A stretch of DNA of 64,000 nucleotides from Hyphomicrobium_A sp963812795 (GCA_963812795.1 CAWEWG010000007.1:434001-498000); one strand, 5' to 3'. Shown: positions 29,230 through 39,151, counted from the stretch's first letter. Made by a program: numbers and translations. Notes: generated by a model not told the origin, from the letters alone.

Positions 29230-30102
29230 TCGCGCATGTCGCCGCCGCCGGGGAGCGCAGGGGCCGCGTGGTGCTATGGCTGGGCGGGTCGGCCGAGGCG
29301 AGCCGCTTTGCCATCGAGGCGGCTATGCTGCTCGGCCAGGCGTTCCAGGCCGAGGTGGAAAGCCTCTACGTCGAGGACAAGCAGCTTTTCGATCTCGCCG
29401 ACTTCCCTTTCGCGCGCGCCATCGGATCCGCTGGCGAGGGATGGCGGCCGCTGCCGCAAGCGACGCTCGAGCGCGAGATGCGGTTTGCCGGCGCGGCCCT
29501 GCATCGGCAGGTCGCCGAAGCAGGCCTCGCGGCGTCGGTCCCCTGTCACGCGCGCGTCGTGCGCGATGAGCCGTTGCGGGCCGTGTCGCGCGCCTGCGCC
29601 GAAAACGGCCCGTGGAACGTCGTTATCGTCGGCGAGCCGCTGGCACCCGGCGACGAGGCGCCGGCTTGCGGAATTGTTCGAGCGCGTGCGCGATACGACC
29701 GGAGCGGTGATCGCCGGACCGTTGGCGCGGCGCACGCGCGGCTGCGTCGTCGCCGTGGTGGAGGAATTCGAGCGGCTCGGCCCCATGCTCAAGGCGGCGC
29801 AACGGCTGGCGACGGTCACCGGCGGCGATGTCAAGCTGACGCTGGTCGGCGACCGGCGCGATGAGCTCGCCTGGATGGAGGGCGAGGCGCGCCTGCTCTG
29901 CGCCGATGGCGACGACGGCGAGATCGGCGACTTCGAGAGCGTGCTTGCCGCCAACGATGATCCCGCGCCCCTGGCCGCGGTGCTGCAGCGGCATAAGCCG
30001 GGCTTTGCGCTCGCCCAGTATGGCGGCCGCCTGATCGCGCCCGGCGCCAGCCTGCGCCCGCTCACGCAAGTTCTCGACTGCCCGCTGCTGCTGGTGCGCT
30101 AA
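29226..30102 (+). pseudogene. Two-domain universal-stress-like protein, frameshifted
   Basis: The ATG overlaps the stop of the Lon-like gene. The first half (RVVLWLGGSAEASRFAIEAA, then AFQAEVESLYVEDKQLFDLA) reads like a Usp-type alpha/beta fold, and the second half (LARRTRGCVVAVVEEFERLG to LTQVLDCPLLLVR) looks like a second such domain ending in the usual CPLLLVR-type strand. The halves lie in different frames: one base near 29661-29670 must be added or removed to join GDEAP to LAELFERVRD. The pairing with a Lon-like ATPase suggests a shared stress role, but no function is known. A sequencing error is likely. Confidence 0.6.
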
Positions 30103-30103
30103 C

Positions 30104-31011
30104 TCACTGCGCCGAGGCCATCACGCCGATCTGGAAATAGTCGGGGCCGGTGCCGATGATATTGGGATCGGGCGTGCCGACGGCGCGCGCGTCCTTGTCC
30201 GCATAGTCGGAATTGAAAAGCACCCAACGGATCACCTCGAGACGCGCACGCCGCTGATCGTTGGCGCGCACGACGATCCACGGCGATTTTTCGTGCTCGT
30301 ACGCTTGAAGATTTCGCTCTGCGCGCGGCTGTAGTCGTCCCACTTGTCGATGGCGGCAAGATCGACGTCGGTGATCTTCCACCGCTTGAAAGGGTCGTGG
30401 CGGCGCTCGTGGAAGCGCTGGAGCTGCATCTCGCGTCCGATGACGAGATAGAACTTGAACAGGCGGATGCCGTCGCGCACCAGCAGCGCCTCGAAATCCG
30501 GCGCATCGCGCAGGAACGTGTCCGTCTGCACCGGCGTGCAGAAGTTCATGACCCGCTCGACGCCGGCCCGGTTGTACCAGGAGCGGTCGAACAGCGTCAT
30601 ATCCCCGGCCGTCGGCAGGTGCGCAACGTAGCGCTGGAAATACCACTGGCCGCGCTCGACCTCGGTCGGTTTCGACAGGGCTATGGAGCGAGCATGCCGC
30701 GGATTGAGGCGTTCGAGGAAGTAACGGATGCAGCTGCCCTTGCCGGAGGCGTCGCGCCCCTCGAAGATGGCAACGAAGCGCCCGCCCTTGTTCTCGACAT
30801 GCGTCTGCAGCTTGAGAAGCTCGAGCTGCAGCCCGAGTAGGTCCTCCTTGAAGACCTTCTTCTTCAACTCCTCGTCGTACGGATAGCCGCCCGACGTCAG
30901 GGCCTTGTCGGCGATGGCGGGCGGCAGGACCGGGTTGTCGATGTCGAAAGCGGTCGATTTCTTGGTCTTGGCCTTGTCGTTCTTGTCTTGCTTGCCGTTC
31001 TTGTCGCCCAT
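30104..31011 (-). pseudogene. ppk2: Polyphosphate kinase 2, one frameshift
   Basis: PPK2 transfers phosphate between polyphosphate and nucleotides. FVAIFEGRDASGKGSCIRYF is Walker A, FDRSWYNRAGVERVMNF the Walker B and lid region, and RHDPFKRWKITDVDLAAI the conserved later segment. The frame breaks near 30302: restoring one G to read EIFK-AYEHEKSPWIVV joins the C-terminal part (RARLEVIRWVLFNSDY). The lysine-rich N terminus (KQDKNDKAKTKK) is typical. It is divergent from phoR and so adjoins the phosphate regulon, which makes a link to phosphate storage plausible. A CGTCAT/ATGACG inverted repeat lies at 31038-31064 upstream. Confidence 0.88.
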
Positions 31012-31148
31012 AGCCGATGTTCCGCCGCTGCGTTAGCCGTCATTGTAAGGTGAATCGCATGACGTGCGCGCGCCATGTTTGAATGACGTAATGATCCCGC
31101 GTATCTAGCAGCGATGGCTTTAGCGAATGGCCCTGACCCCAAGCACAA

Positions 31149-32502
31149 ATGTCTCTAGGCACGGCCATGAGCTATGTGCGCTGGAGCGAGCGCAAGGCCG
31201 AGGCGAGGCCCTGGGTGAGCGCGGCTTGGGCGGCCACCAAGCGGCGGTGGAAAGCGCGGTGGATGCCGATCGTTGCCGCCGTCGGCATTCTGGCGGTGCT
31301 GGTGATGCTCGGCGCGCTGAACGGGGTCGCGGCGCTCATAGGCGATCCCGTGCTGCATGCTGGCCACGGCAACCTGGCCACTCGATTCAACCGCCATCCT
31401 CGACGCGATCTCGGGAAATACGGCTTCCACACGTGCGCGTCTCGACGAAGGGGAGCGGGGAAGCTGGCGCGCCGTGATCGATGCAATTCCGACGGCGGCA
31501 CTGGCCCTCGATGCAGCGGGCACGCTGGTGCACCATAACCGTCTCGCTGCCGAAATGTTTCCGAAGATCAAGAGCGGCCAGCCGATGAGCCAGGTCTCGC
31601 GCAGCCCGGATCTCCTGTTAGCCGTCGATCGTGCGCTGGCGTCGGAAGACCGCATCGACGTCGATCTCGTCGAGCGCGTGCCGGTCGAGCGGCGCGTCGC
31701 CGCGACCGTTTCGCGGCTGGCACGCTCAGCGGCGCCGTCCTCGCCGAACGTGCTCGTGACCTTCCGCGATTTGACCGAGCAGGATCGCCTCGCGCAGATG
31801 CGCGCCGACTTCATCGCCAACGCCAGCCACGAGCTGCGCACGCCGCTCGCCTCGCTGCGCGCCTTCGTCGAAACCTTGCAGGGACCGGCGCGCGACGACG
31901 TCAACGCCCGTACGCGTTTCCTGACGCTCATGGCCAGCCAGGCCGAGCGCATGACGCGCCTCATCGACGACCTGCTTTCGCTCAGCCGCGTCGAGATGCG
32001 GGTCCACTTGCCGCCGCGCGGTATCGTCGAGCTGAATGAGTCGGCGCAGTACGTATTCCAGTCGCTCGAGCCCGTGGCCGAGGCGGCGAAGGTGAAGCTA
32101 TCCCTCGTGCGCGGCGACGCGGCGCGCATTCGCGGCGACCGCGAGGAAATCGTGCAGGTTCTGCAGAACCTGATCCAGAACGCCATCAAGTACGGGCGCG
32201 AGGACGGCGCCATCGAGGTGCGCGTCGGCCGCGATGCGGCGCGCGGAAGTCGCGACGCACGCGTGTGGGTGAGCGTCGCCGACAACGGTCCGGGCATCGC
32301 GCCCGAGCACTTGCCGCGGCTCACCGAGCGCTTCTATCGGGTCAACGCCGCCTCGAGCCGCGAGAAGGGGGGCACCGGGCTGGGCCTCGCCATCGTCAAG
32401 CACATCATGAACCGCCACCGCGGGGAACTGCGCATCGCCTCCCGCCTCGGCGCCGGCTCGACCTTCACGGCGAGCTTCGAGGAACTCGGCACCTCCCCCT
32501 AG
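31149..32502 (+). pseudogene. phoR: Phosphate regulon sensor kinase PhoR, one frameshift
   Basis: The N terminus (WMPIVAAVGILAVLVMLGAL) is a membrane anchor. After a break between about 31345 and 31385 the other frame carries a PAS-like domain (VIDAIPTAALALDAAGTLVH), the H-box FIANASHELRTPLASLRAFVE, the N-box LQNLIQNAIKYGREDG, and the G-boxes VADNGPGIAPEHLPRLTERF and GGTGLGLAIVKHI. These are PhoR features. It lies directly upstream of pstS, while its partner phoB is at the far end of the cluster. The start may be 31149 or 31167, neither with a strong ribosome site. A one-base error is the simplest explanation for the break. Confidence 0.85.
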
Positions 32503-32649
32503 CCCCTCGCCGGTCTCCGCCATGCAACCACGCGTCGTGGACAGCGTGGCACGGCCGTGGCGCCCGGATGACGGGACGGAGGCGACTGCCGCTTGGCCAG
32601 CTCGCCTAAATTCCCCAAACGAGATAATTATATCAATAAAATCAGCTCG

Positions 32650-32664
32650 TTAACCTGTCACTAA
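32650..32664 (+). promoter_or_regulatory. Possible PhoB half-site / CtrA-like site before pstS
   Basis: CTGTCAC (32655-32661) matches the second half of a Pho box, but no matching half lies 11 bases away. The same bases form TTAA-N7-CTAA, one change from a CtrA box. It sits in the AT-rich part (about 32620-32670) of the 276-base phoR-pstS gap, where the pstS promoter should be. Confidence 0.3.
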
Positions 32665-32778
32665 AGTATCGCTGCGCTGGTCTATCTAAGCGCCACGGCG
32701 CAAGGGCGCCGGAGCGGGGAAGAGGTTGCTAGTGCGTCATCCGCACGGCCCCGCTGTCACCTCCAGAAGGAGATCAGT

Positions 32779-33840
32779 GTGAGCACAAAGTTCATCGCGT
32801 GCACAGCGGCGGCGGCCGTTGTCGGCACGGTAGCGTTCGCTGGCGCGGCTGTCGCCCGCGACCAAATCCAGATCGCCGGCTCTTCGACGGTTCTGCCGTA
32901 CGCCAACATCGTGGCTGAGCAGTTCGGCAAGACCAACAGCAACTTCAAGACCCCGATCGTCGAGTTGGGCGGCACCGGCGCGGGCATCAAGCAGTTCTGC
33001 CAGGGCCTCGGCGACGCCACCATCGACATCGCCAATGCCTCGCGCAAGATCAAGAAAGAAGAGATCGCCGATTGCGCCAAGAACGGCGTCAAGGAGATCG
33101 TCGAGGTGCAGTTCGGCTATGACGGCATCGTCTTCGCCGTCGACGCCAAGTCGGATGACTGGGCTCTCGAGCCGAAGGACCTCTACCTCGCTCTCGCCGC
33201 TGAGGTGCCGAAGGACGGCGCTCTCGTCCCGAACACCGCCAAGACCTGGAAAGAAGTGAATCCGGCTCTCCCCGATTGGCCGATCGTCGCCTACATCCCG
33301 GGCGAGAAGCACGGCACGCGCGAAGTGTTCGAGGAGAAGGTGCTGCACGCTGGCGCCAAGGCTACCGGCGCTGACAAGCTCTTCCTCGCCAAGGCCGAGG
33401 GCGCCGACGACGCCGCCAAGAAGAAGGCCGCCGACAAGGCTGCCGTGAAGGTTCGCAAGGATGGCGCCGCTGTCGACATCGACGGCGACTACACCGAGAC
33501 GCTCGCCCGTCTTTCTTCCAACCCGAAGAGCGTTGGCGTGTTCGGTCTGTCGTTCTACGAGAACAACACCGATAAGCTGAAGGTCGCGACGATCAGCGGC
33601 GTGAAGCCGTCGGTTGAGACGGTCGCTGCCGGCAAGTACCCGGTGTCGCGTCCGCTGCAGTTCTACGTGAAGAAGGCGCACATCGGCGTCGTTCCCGGCC
33701 TCAAGGAGTACGTGGAATTCTTCTCGTCGGACAAGATGATTGGCCCCGAGGGTCCGCTCGCCGAGTACGGCCTCGTTCCTTCGCCTGACGCCGAGCGCGC
33801 CAAGCTGCAGGAAGACGTGAAGGCCGCCAAGTCCATGTAA
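32779..33840 (+). CDS. pstS: Phosphate ABC transporter substrate-binding protein PstS
   Basis: Periplasmic phosphate-binding protein. A signal peptide (TAAAAVVGTVAFAGAAVA, cleaved before RDQI) precedes IQIAGSSTVLPYANIVAEQF and the binding-site segments LGGTGAGIKQFCQG and GEKHGTREVFEEK. At 353 residues it is normal. The GTG start at 32779 has AGAAGGAGA just upstream, one of the strongest ribosome sites in the window. It heads the pst operon. A stable hairpin right after its stop may keep PstS levels above those of the permeases. Confidence 0.95.
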   Translation: MSTKFIACTAAAAVVGTVAFAGAAVARDQIQIAGSSTVLPYANIVAEQFGKTNSNFKTPIVELGGTGAGIKQFCQGLGDATIDIANASRKIKKEEIADCAKNGVKEIVEVQFGYDGIVFAVDAKSDDWALEPKDLYLALAAEVPKDGALVPNTAKTWKEVNPALPDWPIVAYIPGEKHGTREVFEEKVLHAGAKATGADKLFLAKAEGADDAAKKKAADKAAVKVRKDGAAVDIDGDYTETLARLSSNPKSVGVFGLSFYENNTDKLKVATISGVKPSVETVAAGKYPVSRPLQFYVKKAHIGVVPGLKEYVEFFSSDKMIGPEGPLAEYGLVPSPDAERAKLQEDVKAAKSM

Positions 33841-33863
33841 GGACGGCGTTCTTACGACCAAAG

Positions 33864-33894
33864 CGGTCCGGGCCTCGAGGCGAGGTCCGGACCG
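33864..33894 (+). terminator. Stem-loop between pstS and pstC
   Basis: CGGTCCGGGCCTC pairs with GAGGTCCGGACCG (13 pairs, one G-T) around a 5-base loop, 24 bases after the pstS stop. There is no T run. Such elements after binding-protein genes usually act as partial terminators or 3' stabilisers of the upstream message. Confidence 0.55.
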
Positions 33895-33956
33895 TATCGA
33901 CAACGGCCGGGGCGACGAAACGGTGCGTAGCCGCCGACCGTAACGAACCGCGGCGC

Positions 33957-35471
33957 ATGCCCGTGGCGCCGCCAGCGAGGACCTTGAGTTTGTCGACCTC
34001 CATCATCATTCTGGGCCTGATCGTCGCGAGCCTGCTCGCCTTCGGCCTCGGCGTCTCGCGCGCCAACGCGCTCGCCAAGAAGGGCGATGCACAGCTCCAC
34101 TCGCGCCCCGGCTACTACGGAACATACCTGGCGTTGTGGACGCTGCTGCCGGCGCTGCTCGTGACACTGCTGTGGAGTGCGGCCGAGCCCAGCTTGGTTC
34201 GCCATTTCGTTGCCGAAAGCCTGCCCGCGAACGTTCAAGCGCTCTCGCCGGCCGAGCAGTCGCTCGTCATCGGGCGGGTCGCGTCGGTGGCTCGCGGCCT
34301 GCCGCAGCTGTCGAAAGAAGAGTTCGAGATCGTACGCAAGACGCGCTATGGCTTCACCTCGTCCGCCGACGCGCAGCGCGTGCTGCAGGAGCGCGGCATT
34401 GCTCTAGGTTCGGCGCCGGAGCCCTACGTAATCGCCGCTGCATACGACCAGGCTGACCTGCAAAATCGGGGCAAGCTCTATATAACCTGCGCCGCCATTG
34501 GCCTCGCGCTGCTGGGCTTCCTCTATGCCAACTGGCGCGTGCATCCCAAGCTGCGGGCGCGCAACGGGGTCGAGAACGTCGTCCTTGCCGGACTGATCCT
34601 CTCGTCCACGGTGGCCATCCTGACGACCGTCGGCATCATTTGCTCGATGCTGTTCGAGAGCCTCCACTTCTTCGGGATGGTCGACCCGCTGCGCTTCTTC
34701 TTCGGCACCCAATGGGATCCGCGCTTCTCGGCGGCGGGCAACACCAGCGCCGGCGAAGGCGAGTTCGGCCTGTTGCCACTGCTCTGGGGCACCCTGTACA
34801 TCTCGATCGTCGCCCTGTTCGTCGCCGTGCCGGTCGGCCTGTTCGCGGCCATCTATATGTCCGAGTACGCCAGCCGGAAGGTGCGCACGATCGCGAAGCC
34901 GCTGCTGGAAATCCTCGCCGGCATCCCGACCATCGTCTACGGCCTCTTCGCGCTGATCACCTTCGGACCGTTCCTGCGTGATGCCGGCGGCCATATCGGT
35001 CTCACCATTTCCCCGTCGAGCGTGCTGTCCGCCGGCCTCATCATGGGCGTGATGCTCATCCCGTTCGTTTCCTCGCTGTCGGACGACATCATCAACGCCG
35101 TGCCGCAGTCGTTGCGCGAAGGCTCCTACGGCCTCGGCGCCACGCAGTCGGAGACGATCAAGCGCGTCATCCTGCCGGCGGCGCTGCCGGGCATCGTCGG
35201 CGCGGTGCTGCTCGCCGCCTCGCGCGCCATCGGTGAAACGATGATCGTCGTGCTGGCCGCAGGCATCGCCGCCAACTTGACCCTCAATCCGCTGGAGCCG
35301 GTGACGACCATCACCGTCAAGATCGTCAGCCAGCTCACGGGCGATCTTGAGTTCAACTCGCCGCAGACGCTCGTCGCCTTCGCTCTCGGCCTGACGCTGT
35401 TCGCCTTCACGCTGTGCCTCAACATCTACGCGCTCTACATCGTGCGCAAATACCGGGAGCAGTACGAATAA
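33957..35471 (+). CDS. pstC: Phosphate ABC transporter permease PstC
   Basis: Inner-membrane permease of the Pst high-affinity phosphate importer. A long N-terminal extension with two helices and a soluble loop (about residues 1-200) is typical of the alphaproteobacterial form. The permease core begins near LLWGTLYISIVALFVAVPVG, with the EAA-type loop in QSLREGSYGLGATQSETIKRV and the last helix ending IYALYIVRKYREQYE. 504 residues. The stop overlaps the ATG of pstA by one base (TAATG). The ATG at 33957 is taken as the start; a TTG at 33990 is an alternative. Confidence 0.93.
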   Translation: MPVAPPARTLSLSTSIIILGLIVASLLAFGLGVSRANALAKKGDAQLHSRPGYYGTYLALWTLLPALLVTLLWSAAEPSLVRHFVAESLPANVQALSPAEQSLVIGRVASVARGLPQLSKEEFEIVRKTRYGFTSSADAQRVLQERGIALGSAPEPYVIAAAYDQADLQNRGKLYITCAAIGLALLGFLYANWRVHPKLRARNGVENVVLAGLILSSTVAILTTVGIICSMLFESLHFFGMVDPLRFFFGTQWDPRFSAAGNTSAGEGEFGLLPLLWGTLYISIVALFVAVPVGLFAAIYMSEYASRKVRTIAKPLLEILAGIPTIVYGLFALITFGPFLRDAGGHIGLTISPSSVLSAGLIMGVMLIPFVSSLSDDIINAVPQSLREGSYGLGATQSETIKRVILPAALPGIVGAVLLAASRAIGETMIVVLAAGIAANLTLNPLEPVTTITVKIVSQLTGDLEFNSPQTLVAFALGLTLFAFTLCLNIYALYIVRKYREQYE

Positions 35472-36811
35472 TGGCTGTCGAGACTGTTCCAGGACCGTTT
35501 TCCGGGCCGATGGCCGGTCCCTCGGGGCCCGGCGCCGCCGCGAGCGCCGCCATCAAGAAGTCGATCAAGCACCGCTATGCGGCCGAGCGACGGTTCCGTC
35601 TCTACGGCGTCGCCGCGATCCTGTTCGGCCTCACGTTCCTCGCCGTCCTGTTCGGCAGCATCGTGTCGACGGGCTACACGGCATTCGTGCAGTCGTCGTT
35701 CGAGCTCAACGTGCTGCTCGACCGCGCCGTGATCGACCCGGACGGAAAGCGCGAACACACGGCGCTGATGACCGCCGACTACACGCTGCTTGCCAAGAAG
35801 GCGCTGGCATCCGCCGTCGGCGCCGATCCCGCCAACAAGGCGCAGATGCGCGAGATCGGGGCACTGCTGTCGCGCGACGTCGATGTGGAAATCCGCAAGG
35901 CGGTGCTGGCCGATCCCGCCCTCATCGGCAAGACGGTGCCGGTCTGGGTGCTCGCCAGCGGCCGCGTCAACTCGCTGATGAAAGGTCAGCTCGATCGCAA
36001 CCTGCCGGCCCAGACGCGCAAGATCTCCGACCAGCAGCTCGCCTGGATCGACAAGCTGTCGGCGTCCGGCGCCCTGGCCAAGCGGTTCAACACCGGCCTC
36101 TTCACCAACGGCGCTTCGAGCAACCCGGAGACGGCCGGCATCGGCGTCGCCATGGTCGGCTCACTGTTCATGATGATCACCGTGCTGCTGCTGGCGGTGC
36201 CGCTCGGTGTTGCCGCCGCGGTCTACCTGCAGGAATTTGCCCCCAAGAACTTCTGGACGGACCTCATCGAGGTCAACATCAACAACCTGGCCGCCGTGCC
36301 GTCGATCGTCTTCGGCCTTCTCGGCCTCGCCATCTTCATCAACTTCGCCGGCCTGCCGCGTTCCGCTTCCATCGTCGGCGGTCTGGTGCTGACGCTGATG
36401 ACGCTGCCAACCATCATCATCGCCACGCGCGCCGCCATCGGCGCCGTGCCGCCGTCGATCCGCGAGGCGGCCCTCGGCGTCGGCGCCTCGAAGATGCAGA
36501 CCATCACCCATCATGTCGTGCCGCTTGCCATGCCTGGCATCCTGACGGGGACGATCATCGGCCTCGCCAAGGCGCTGGGGGAGACGGCGCCCCTGCTCAT
36601 GATCGGCATGGTGGCCTTCGTCGTCCAATACCCGACCTCGCCGCTGGCACCTTCCACGGCGCTTCCCGTGCAGATCTACATGTGGGCCACCTCGGCGGAG
36701 CGCGGCTTTGTCGAGCGCACGGCCGGCGCCACCATCATCCTTCTGGCCGTGCTGATCTGCATGAATCTCGTTGCCGTCATTCTTCGCCGCAAATACGAGC
36801 GGCGGTGGTAA
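35471..36811 (+). CDS. pstA: Phosphate ABC transporter permease PstA
   Basis: Second permease of the Pst importer. The ATG overlaps the pstC stop, implying coupled translation and equal amounts. A glycine- and proline-rich N terminus and an extra DUF3333-type region (residues about 30-210, including VWVLASGRVNSLMKGQLDRN) precede the permease core, FMMITVLLLAVPLGVAAAVY. The EAA loop is SIREAALGVGASKMQTITHH, and LGETAPLLMIGM follows. 446 residues. pstB begins 26 bases downstream. Confidence 0.93.
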   Translation: MAVETVPGPFSGPMAGPSGPGAAASAAIKKSIKHRYAAERRFRLYGVAAILFGLTFLAVLFGSIVSTGYTAFVQSSFELNVLLDRAVIDPDGKREHTALMTADYTLLAKKALASAVGADPANKAQMREIGALLSRDVDVEIRKAVLADPALIGKTVPVWVLASGRVNSLMKGQLDRNLPAQTRKISDQQLAWIDKLSASGALAKRFNTGLFTNGASSNPETAGIGVAMVGSLFMMITVLLLAVPLGVAAAVYLQEFAPKNFWTDLIEVNINNLAAVPSIVFGLLGLAIFINFAGLPRSASIVGGLVLTLMTLPTIIIATRAAIGAVPPSIREAALGVGASKMQTITHHVVPLAMPGILTGTIIGLAKALGETAPLLMIGMVAFVVQYPTSPLAPSTALPVQIYMWATSAERGFVERTAGATIILLAVLICMNLVAVILRRKYERRW

Positions 36812-36837
36812 AGTCTCGTTCCCTTCAGGAGCCGTAG

Positions 36838-37647
36838 ATGCTCAAGATGCCGACACTGGACGTTCAGAGTTCTCCCGTTGATGTGCGCGCCGAGACCAAG
36901 GTCGCGGCGCAGGACGTCAACGTGTTCTACGGCGCAAAGCAGGCGCTGCAGAACGTGTCCGTGAACATACCCGACCGCGCGGTGATGGCTTTCATCGGTC
37001 CTTCCGGTTGCGGCAAGTCGACGTTCCTGCGCTGCATCAACCGCATGAACGACACCATCCCGATCGCCAAGGTGACCGGCAAGATCATCATCGACAAGCA
37101 GGACATCTACGATCCAAGCCTCGACGTGGTGCAGCTCCGCGCCCGCGTCGGCATGGTGTTCCAAAAGCCCAATCCGTTCCCCAAGTCGATCTACGAGAAC
37201 GTCGCCTACGGCCCGCGCATCCATGGTCTTTGCCATTCGAAAGCCGACCTCGACGACGTCGTGCAGTCGAGCCTGCAGAAAGCCGGCCTGTGGAAAGAGG
37301 TGAACGAGCGCTTGGATGAGCCGGGCACCGGCCTGTCCGGCGGACAGCAACAGCGGCTGTGCATCGCGCGCGCCATCGCGGTGAACCCGGAAGTCATCCT
37401 CATGGACGAGCCATGCTCGGCGCTTGACCCAATCGCCACGGCACGCATCGAGGAGCTGATCGACGAGCTGCGGAAGAACTACTGCATCATCATCGTCACC
37501 CACTCCATGCAGCAGGCGGCGCGTGTCTCGCAACGTACGGCGTTCTTCCATCTTGGAGAGCTGGTCGAGGAAGGGGTGACGTCCGAGATTTTCACCAGCC
37601 CCAAAGAAAAGCGTACCCAGGATTACATTACTGGCCGGTTCGGCTGA
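36838..37647 (+). CDS. pstB: Phosphate ABC transporter ATP-binding protein PstB
   Basis: ATPase of the Pst importer. Walker A is GPSGCGKSTFLRC, the Q-loop is MVFQKPNPFPKSIYENVAYG, the signature is LSGGQQQRLCIARAIAV, Walker B is VILMDEPCSALDP and the switch histidine is in VTHSMQQAARVS. 269 residues, full length. AGGAG lies upstream of the ATG. It also takes part in signalling phosphate status to PhoR through PhoU. Confidence 0.96.
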   Translation: MLKMPTLDVQSSPVDVRAETKVAAQDVNVFYGAKQALQNVSVNIPDRAVMAFIGPSGCGKSTFLRCINRMNDTIPIAKVTGKIIIDKQDIYDPSLDVVQLRARVGMVFQKPNPFPKSIYENVAYGPRIHGLCHSKADLDDVVQSSLQKAGLWKEVNERLDEPGTGLSGGQQQRLCIARAIAVNPEVILMDEPCSALDPIATARIEELIDELRKNYCIIIVTHSMQQAARVSQRTAFFHLGELVEEGVTSEIFTSPKEKRTQDYITGRFG

Positions 37648-37712
37648 TGCTGCGAAGCCTCTTTTCCCCCCGCCCCGCAGCCCGCCCCGTCCGCCCGACA
37701 GGAGAGCCTTCC

Positions 37713-38423
37713 ATGAACGAGCACACCGTAAAGTCTTACGAAGAAGAGCTGGCGCTGCTCGACAAGAAAATCGCCCAGATGGGCGGCCTCGCCGAACAGC
37801 TGCTCGGCCAGTCGCTGGGGGCGCTCGAACGCCGCGATCCGCGTCTCGCCGAGGAAGTGGTGCAGTCCGACCGTGCCATCGACAATCTGGAGCGCGAGAT
37901 CGAAGAGCAGGTCATCTCCATGGTGGCGCGCCGTCAGCCGATGGCCGACGACCTGCGCCACATCATGGGCGCCCTGCGCATCACGACGGATCTGGAGCGC
38001 ATCGGCGACCTCGCCAAGAACATCGCCAAGCGCGCCCTGGCGATCGCCGATGAATCGCATCCCAAGCCGCTGATGTCCGGCATCCGCCACATGGTGGAGC
38101 TGGCGCTGCAGCAGTTGAAGGAAGTGCTCGACGCCTACGCTGAGCGCGATGCCGACAAGGCGCTCGCCGTGTGGCGCCACGACGCGCAGATCGACGCAAT
38201 GTACAACTCGCTGTTCCGCGAGCTGCTGACGTACATGATGGAGGATCCGCGCAACATCGGCATCTCCACGCATCTGCTGTTCGGCGCCAAGAACGTCGAG
38301 CGCGTCGGCGATCACACGACCAACATCGCCGAGACGGTGCACTTCCTGGTGCGCGGATTCAACATCGCCGACGATCGTCCCAAGGACGATCAGACCAGCT
38401 CGACGCTGATATCCGGAAGCTGA
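37713..38423 (+). CDS. phoU: Phosphate signalling complex protein PhoU
   Basis: Two three-helix bundles that bind metals and link the Pst transporter to PhoR. The sequence has VQSDRAIDNLEREIEEQVIS and DLRHIMGALRITTDLERIGD, with the DLERIGD motif repeated in the second bundle as KNVERVGDHTTNIAE. The ATG at 37713 gives 236 residues and has GGAG 10 bases upstream; the frame is open to 37647, but those residues are proline-rich and unlike PhoU. It lies between pstB and phoB. Confidence 0.95.
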   Translation: MNEHTVKSYEEELALLDKKIAQMGGLAEQLLGQSLGALERRDPRLAEEVVQSDRAIDNLEREIEEQVISMVARRQPMADDLRHIMGALRITTDLERIGDLAKNIAKRALAIADESHPKPLMSGIRHMVELALQQLKEVLDAYAERDADKALAVWRHDAQIDAMYNSLFRELLTYMMEDPRNIGISTHLLFGAKNVERVGDHTTNIAETVHFLVRGFNIADDRPKDDQTSSTLISGS

Positions 38424-38444
38424 TGAGGAGGCAGGGCAATCGGA

Positions 38445-39131
38445 ATGTCCGCTAAGGTTCTCATCGTCGAGGACGAAGCGCCGCTCGCGGAGATGCTGCG
38501 CTACAATCTCGAAGCCGAAGGATTTCGCGTCTCGCATGCCGAGACCGGCGAGGAAGCGCTCATTCTACTCGAGGAGGAGCGCCCCGACCTCGTCGTGCTC
38601 GATTGGATGCTGCCGGGCGTATCGGGTATCGAGCTATGCCGGCGGCTGCGTGCCAAGTCGGATTCGCGCAACGTTTCGATCCTGATGCTCACGGCGCGCG
38701 GTGAGGAGAGCGACCGCATCCGCGGCCTGTCCACCGGCGCCGACGACTATGTCGTCAAGCCGTTCTCGCTGCCCGAGCTGATGGCGCGGGTCAAAGCCAT
38801 CCTGCGGCGCACATCGCCCGATCGCGTCGCCGAGGTGCTGAAGATCGCCGACATCGAGCTCGACCGTGCCGCCCATCGTGTCACGCGCGGCCTGCGCCAA
38901 GTGCGCCTCGGGCCCACCGAGTTCCGCCTGCTCGAGTTCCTCATGGAGAGCTCCGGGCGGGTTTTGTCGCGCACGCAGCTGCTCGACGGGGTATGGGGGC
39001 GCGACGCGTTCGTCGACGAGCGCACCGTCGACGTGCACATCGGGCGCCTGCGCAAGGCGCTGATCCGCGGCAACGAGCGCGATCCAATCCGCACCGTTCG
39101 CTCCGCCGGCTACGTCTTCGGCGAAGCCTAA
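38445..39131 (+). CDS. phoB: Phosphate regulon response regulator PhoB
   Basis: OmpR-family regulator. The receiver has VLIVEDEAPLAEML, the phosphorylated aspartate in LVVLDWMLPG and the lysine in DDYVVKPFSLPEL. The winged-helix domain has LGPTEFRLLEFLMESSGRVL and ends DPIRTVRSAGYVFGEA. 228 residues. As last gene of the phoR-pst-phoU-phoB set it would be autoregulated with the operon. The terminator downstream points the other way and belongs to gcrA. Confidence 0.96.
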   Translation: MSAKVLIVEDEAPLAEMLRYNLEAEGFRVSHAETGEEALILLEEERPDLVVLDWMLPGVSGIELCRRLRAKSDSRNVSILMLTARGEESDRIRGLSTGADDYVVKPFSLPELMARVKAILRRTSPDRVAEVLKIADIELDRAAHRVTRGLRQVRLGPTEFRLLEFLMESSGRVLSRTQLLDGVWGRDAFVDERTVDVHIGRLRKALIRGNERDPIRTVRSAGYVFGEA

Positions 39132-39151
39132 ACCCCGTTCGCAAGCCGCAA

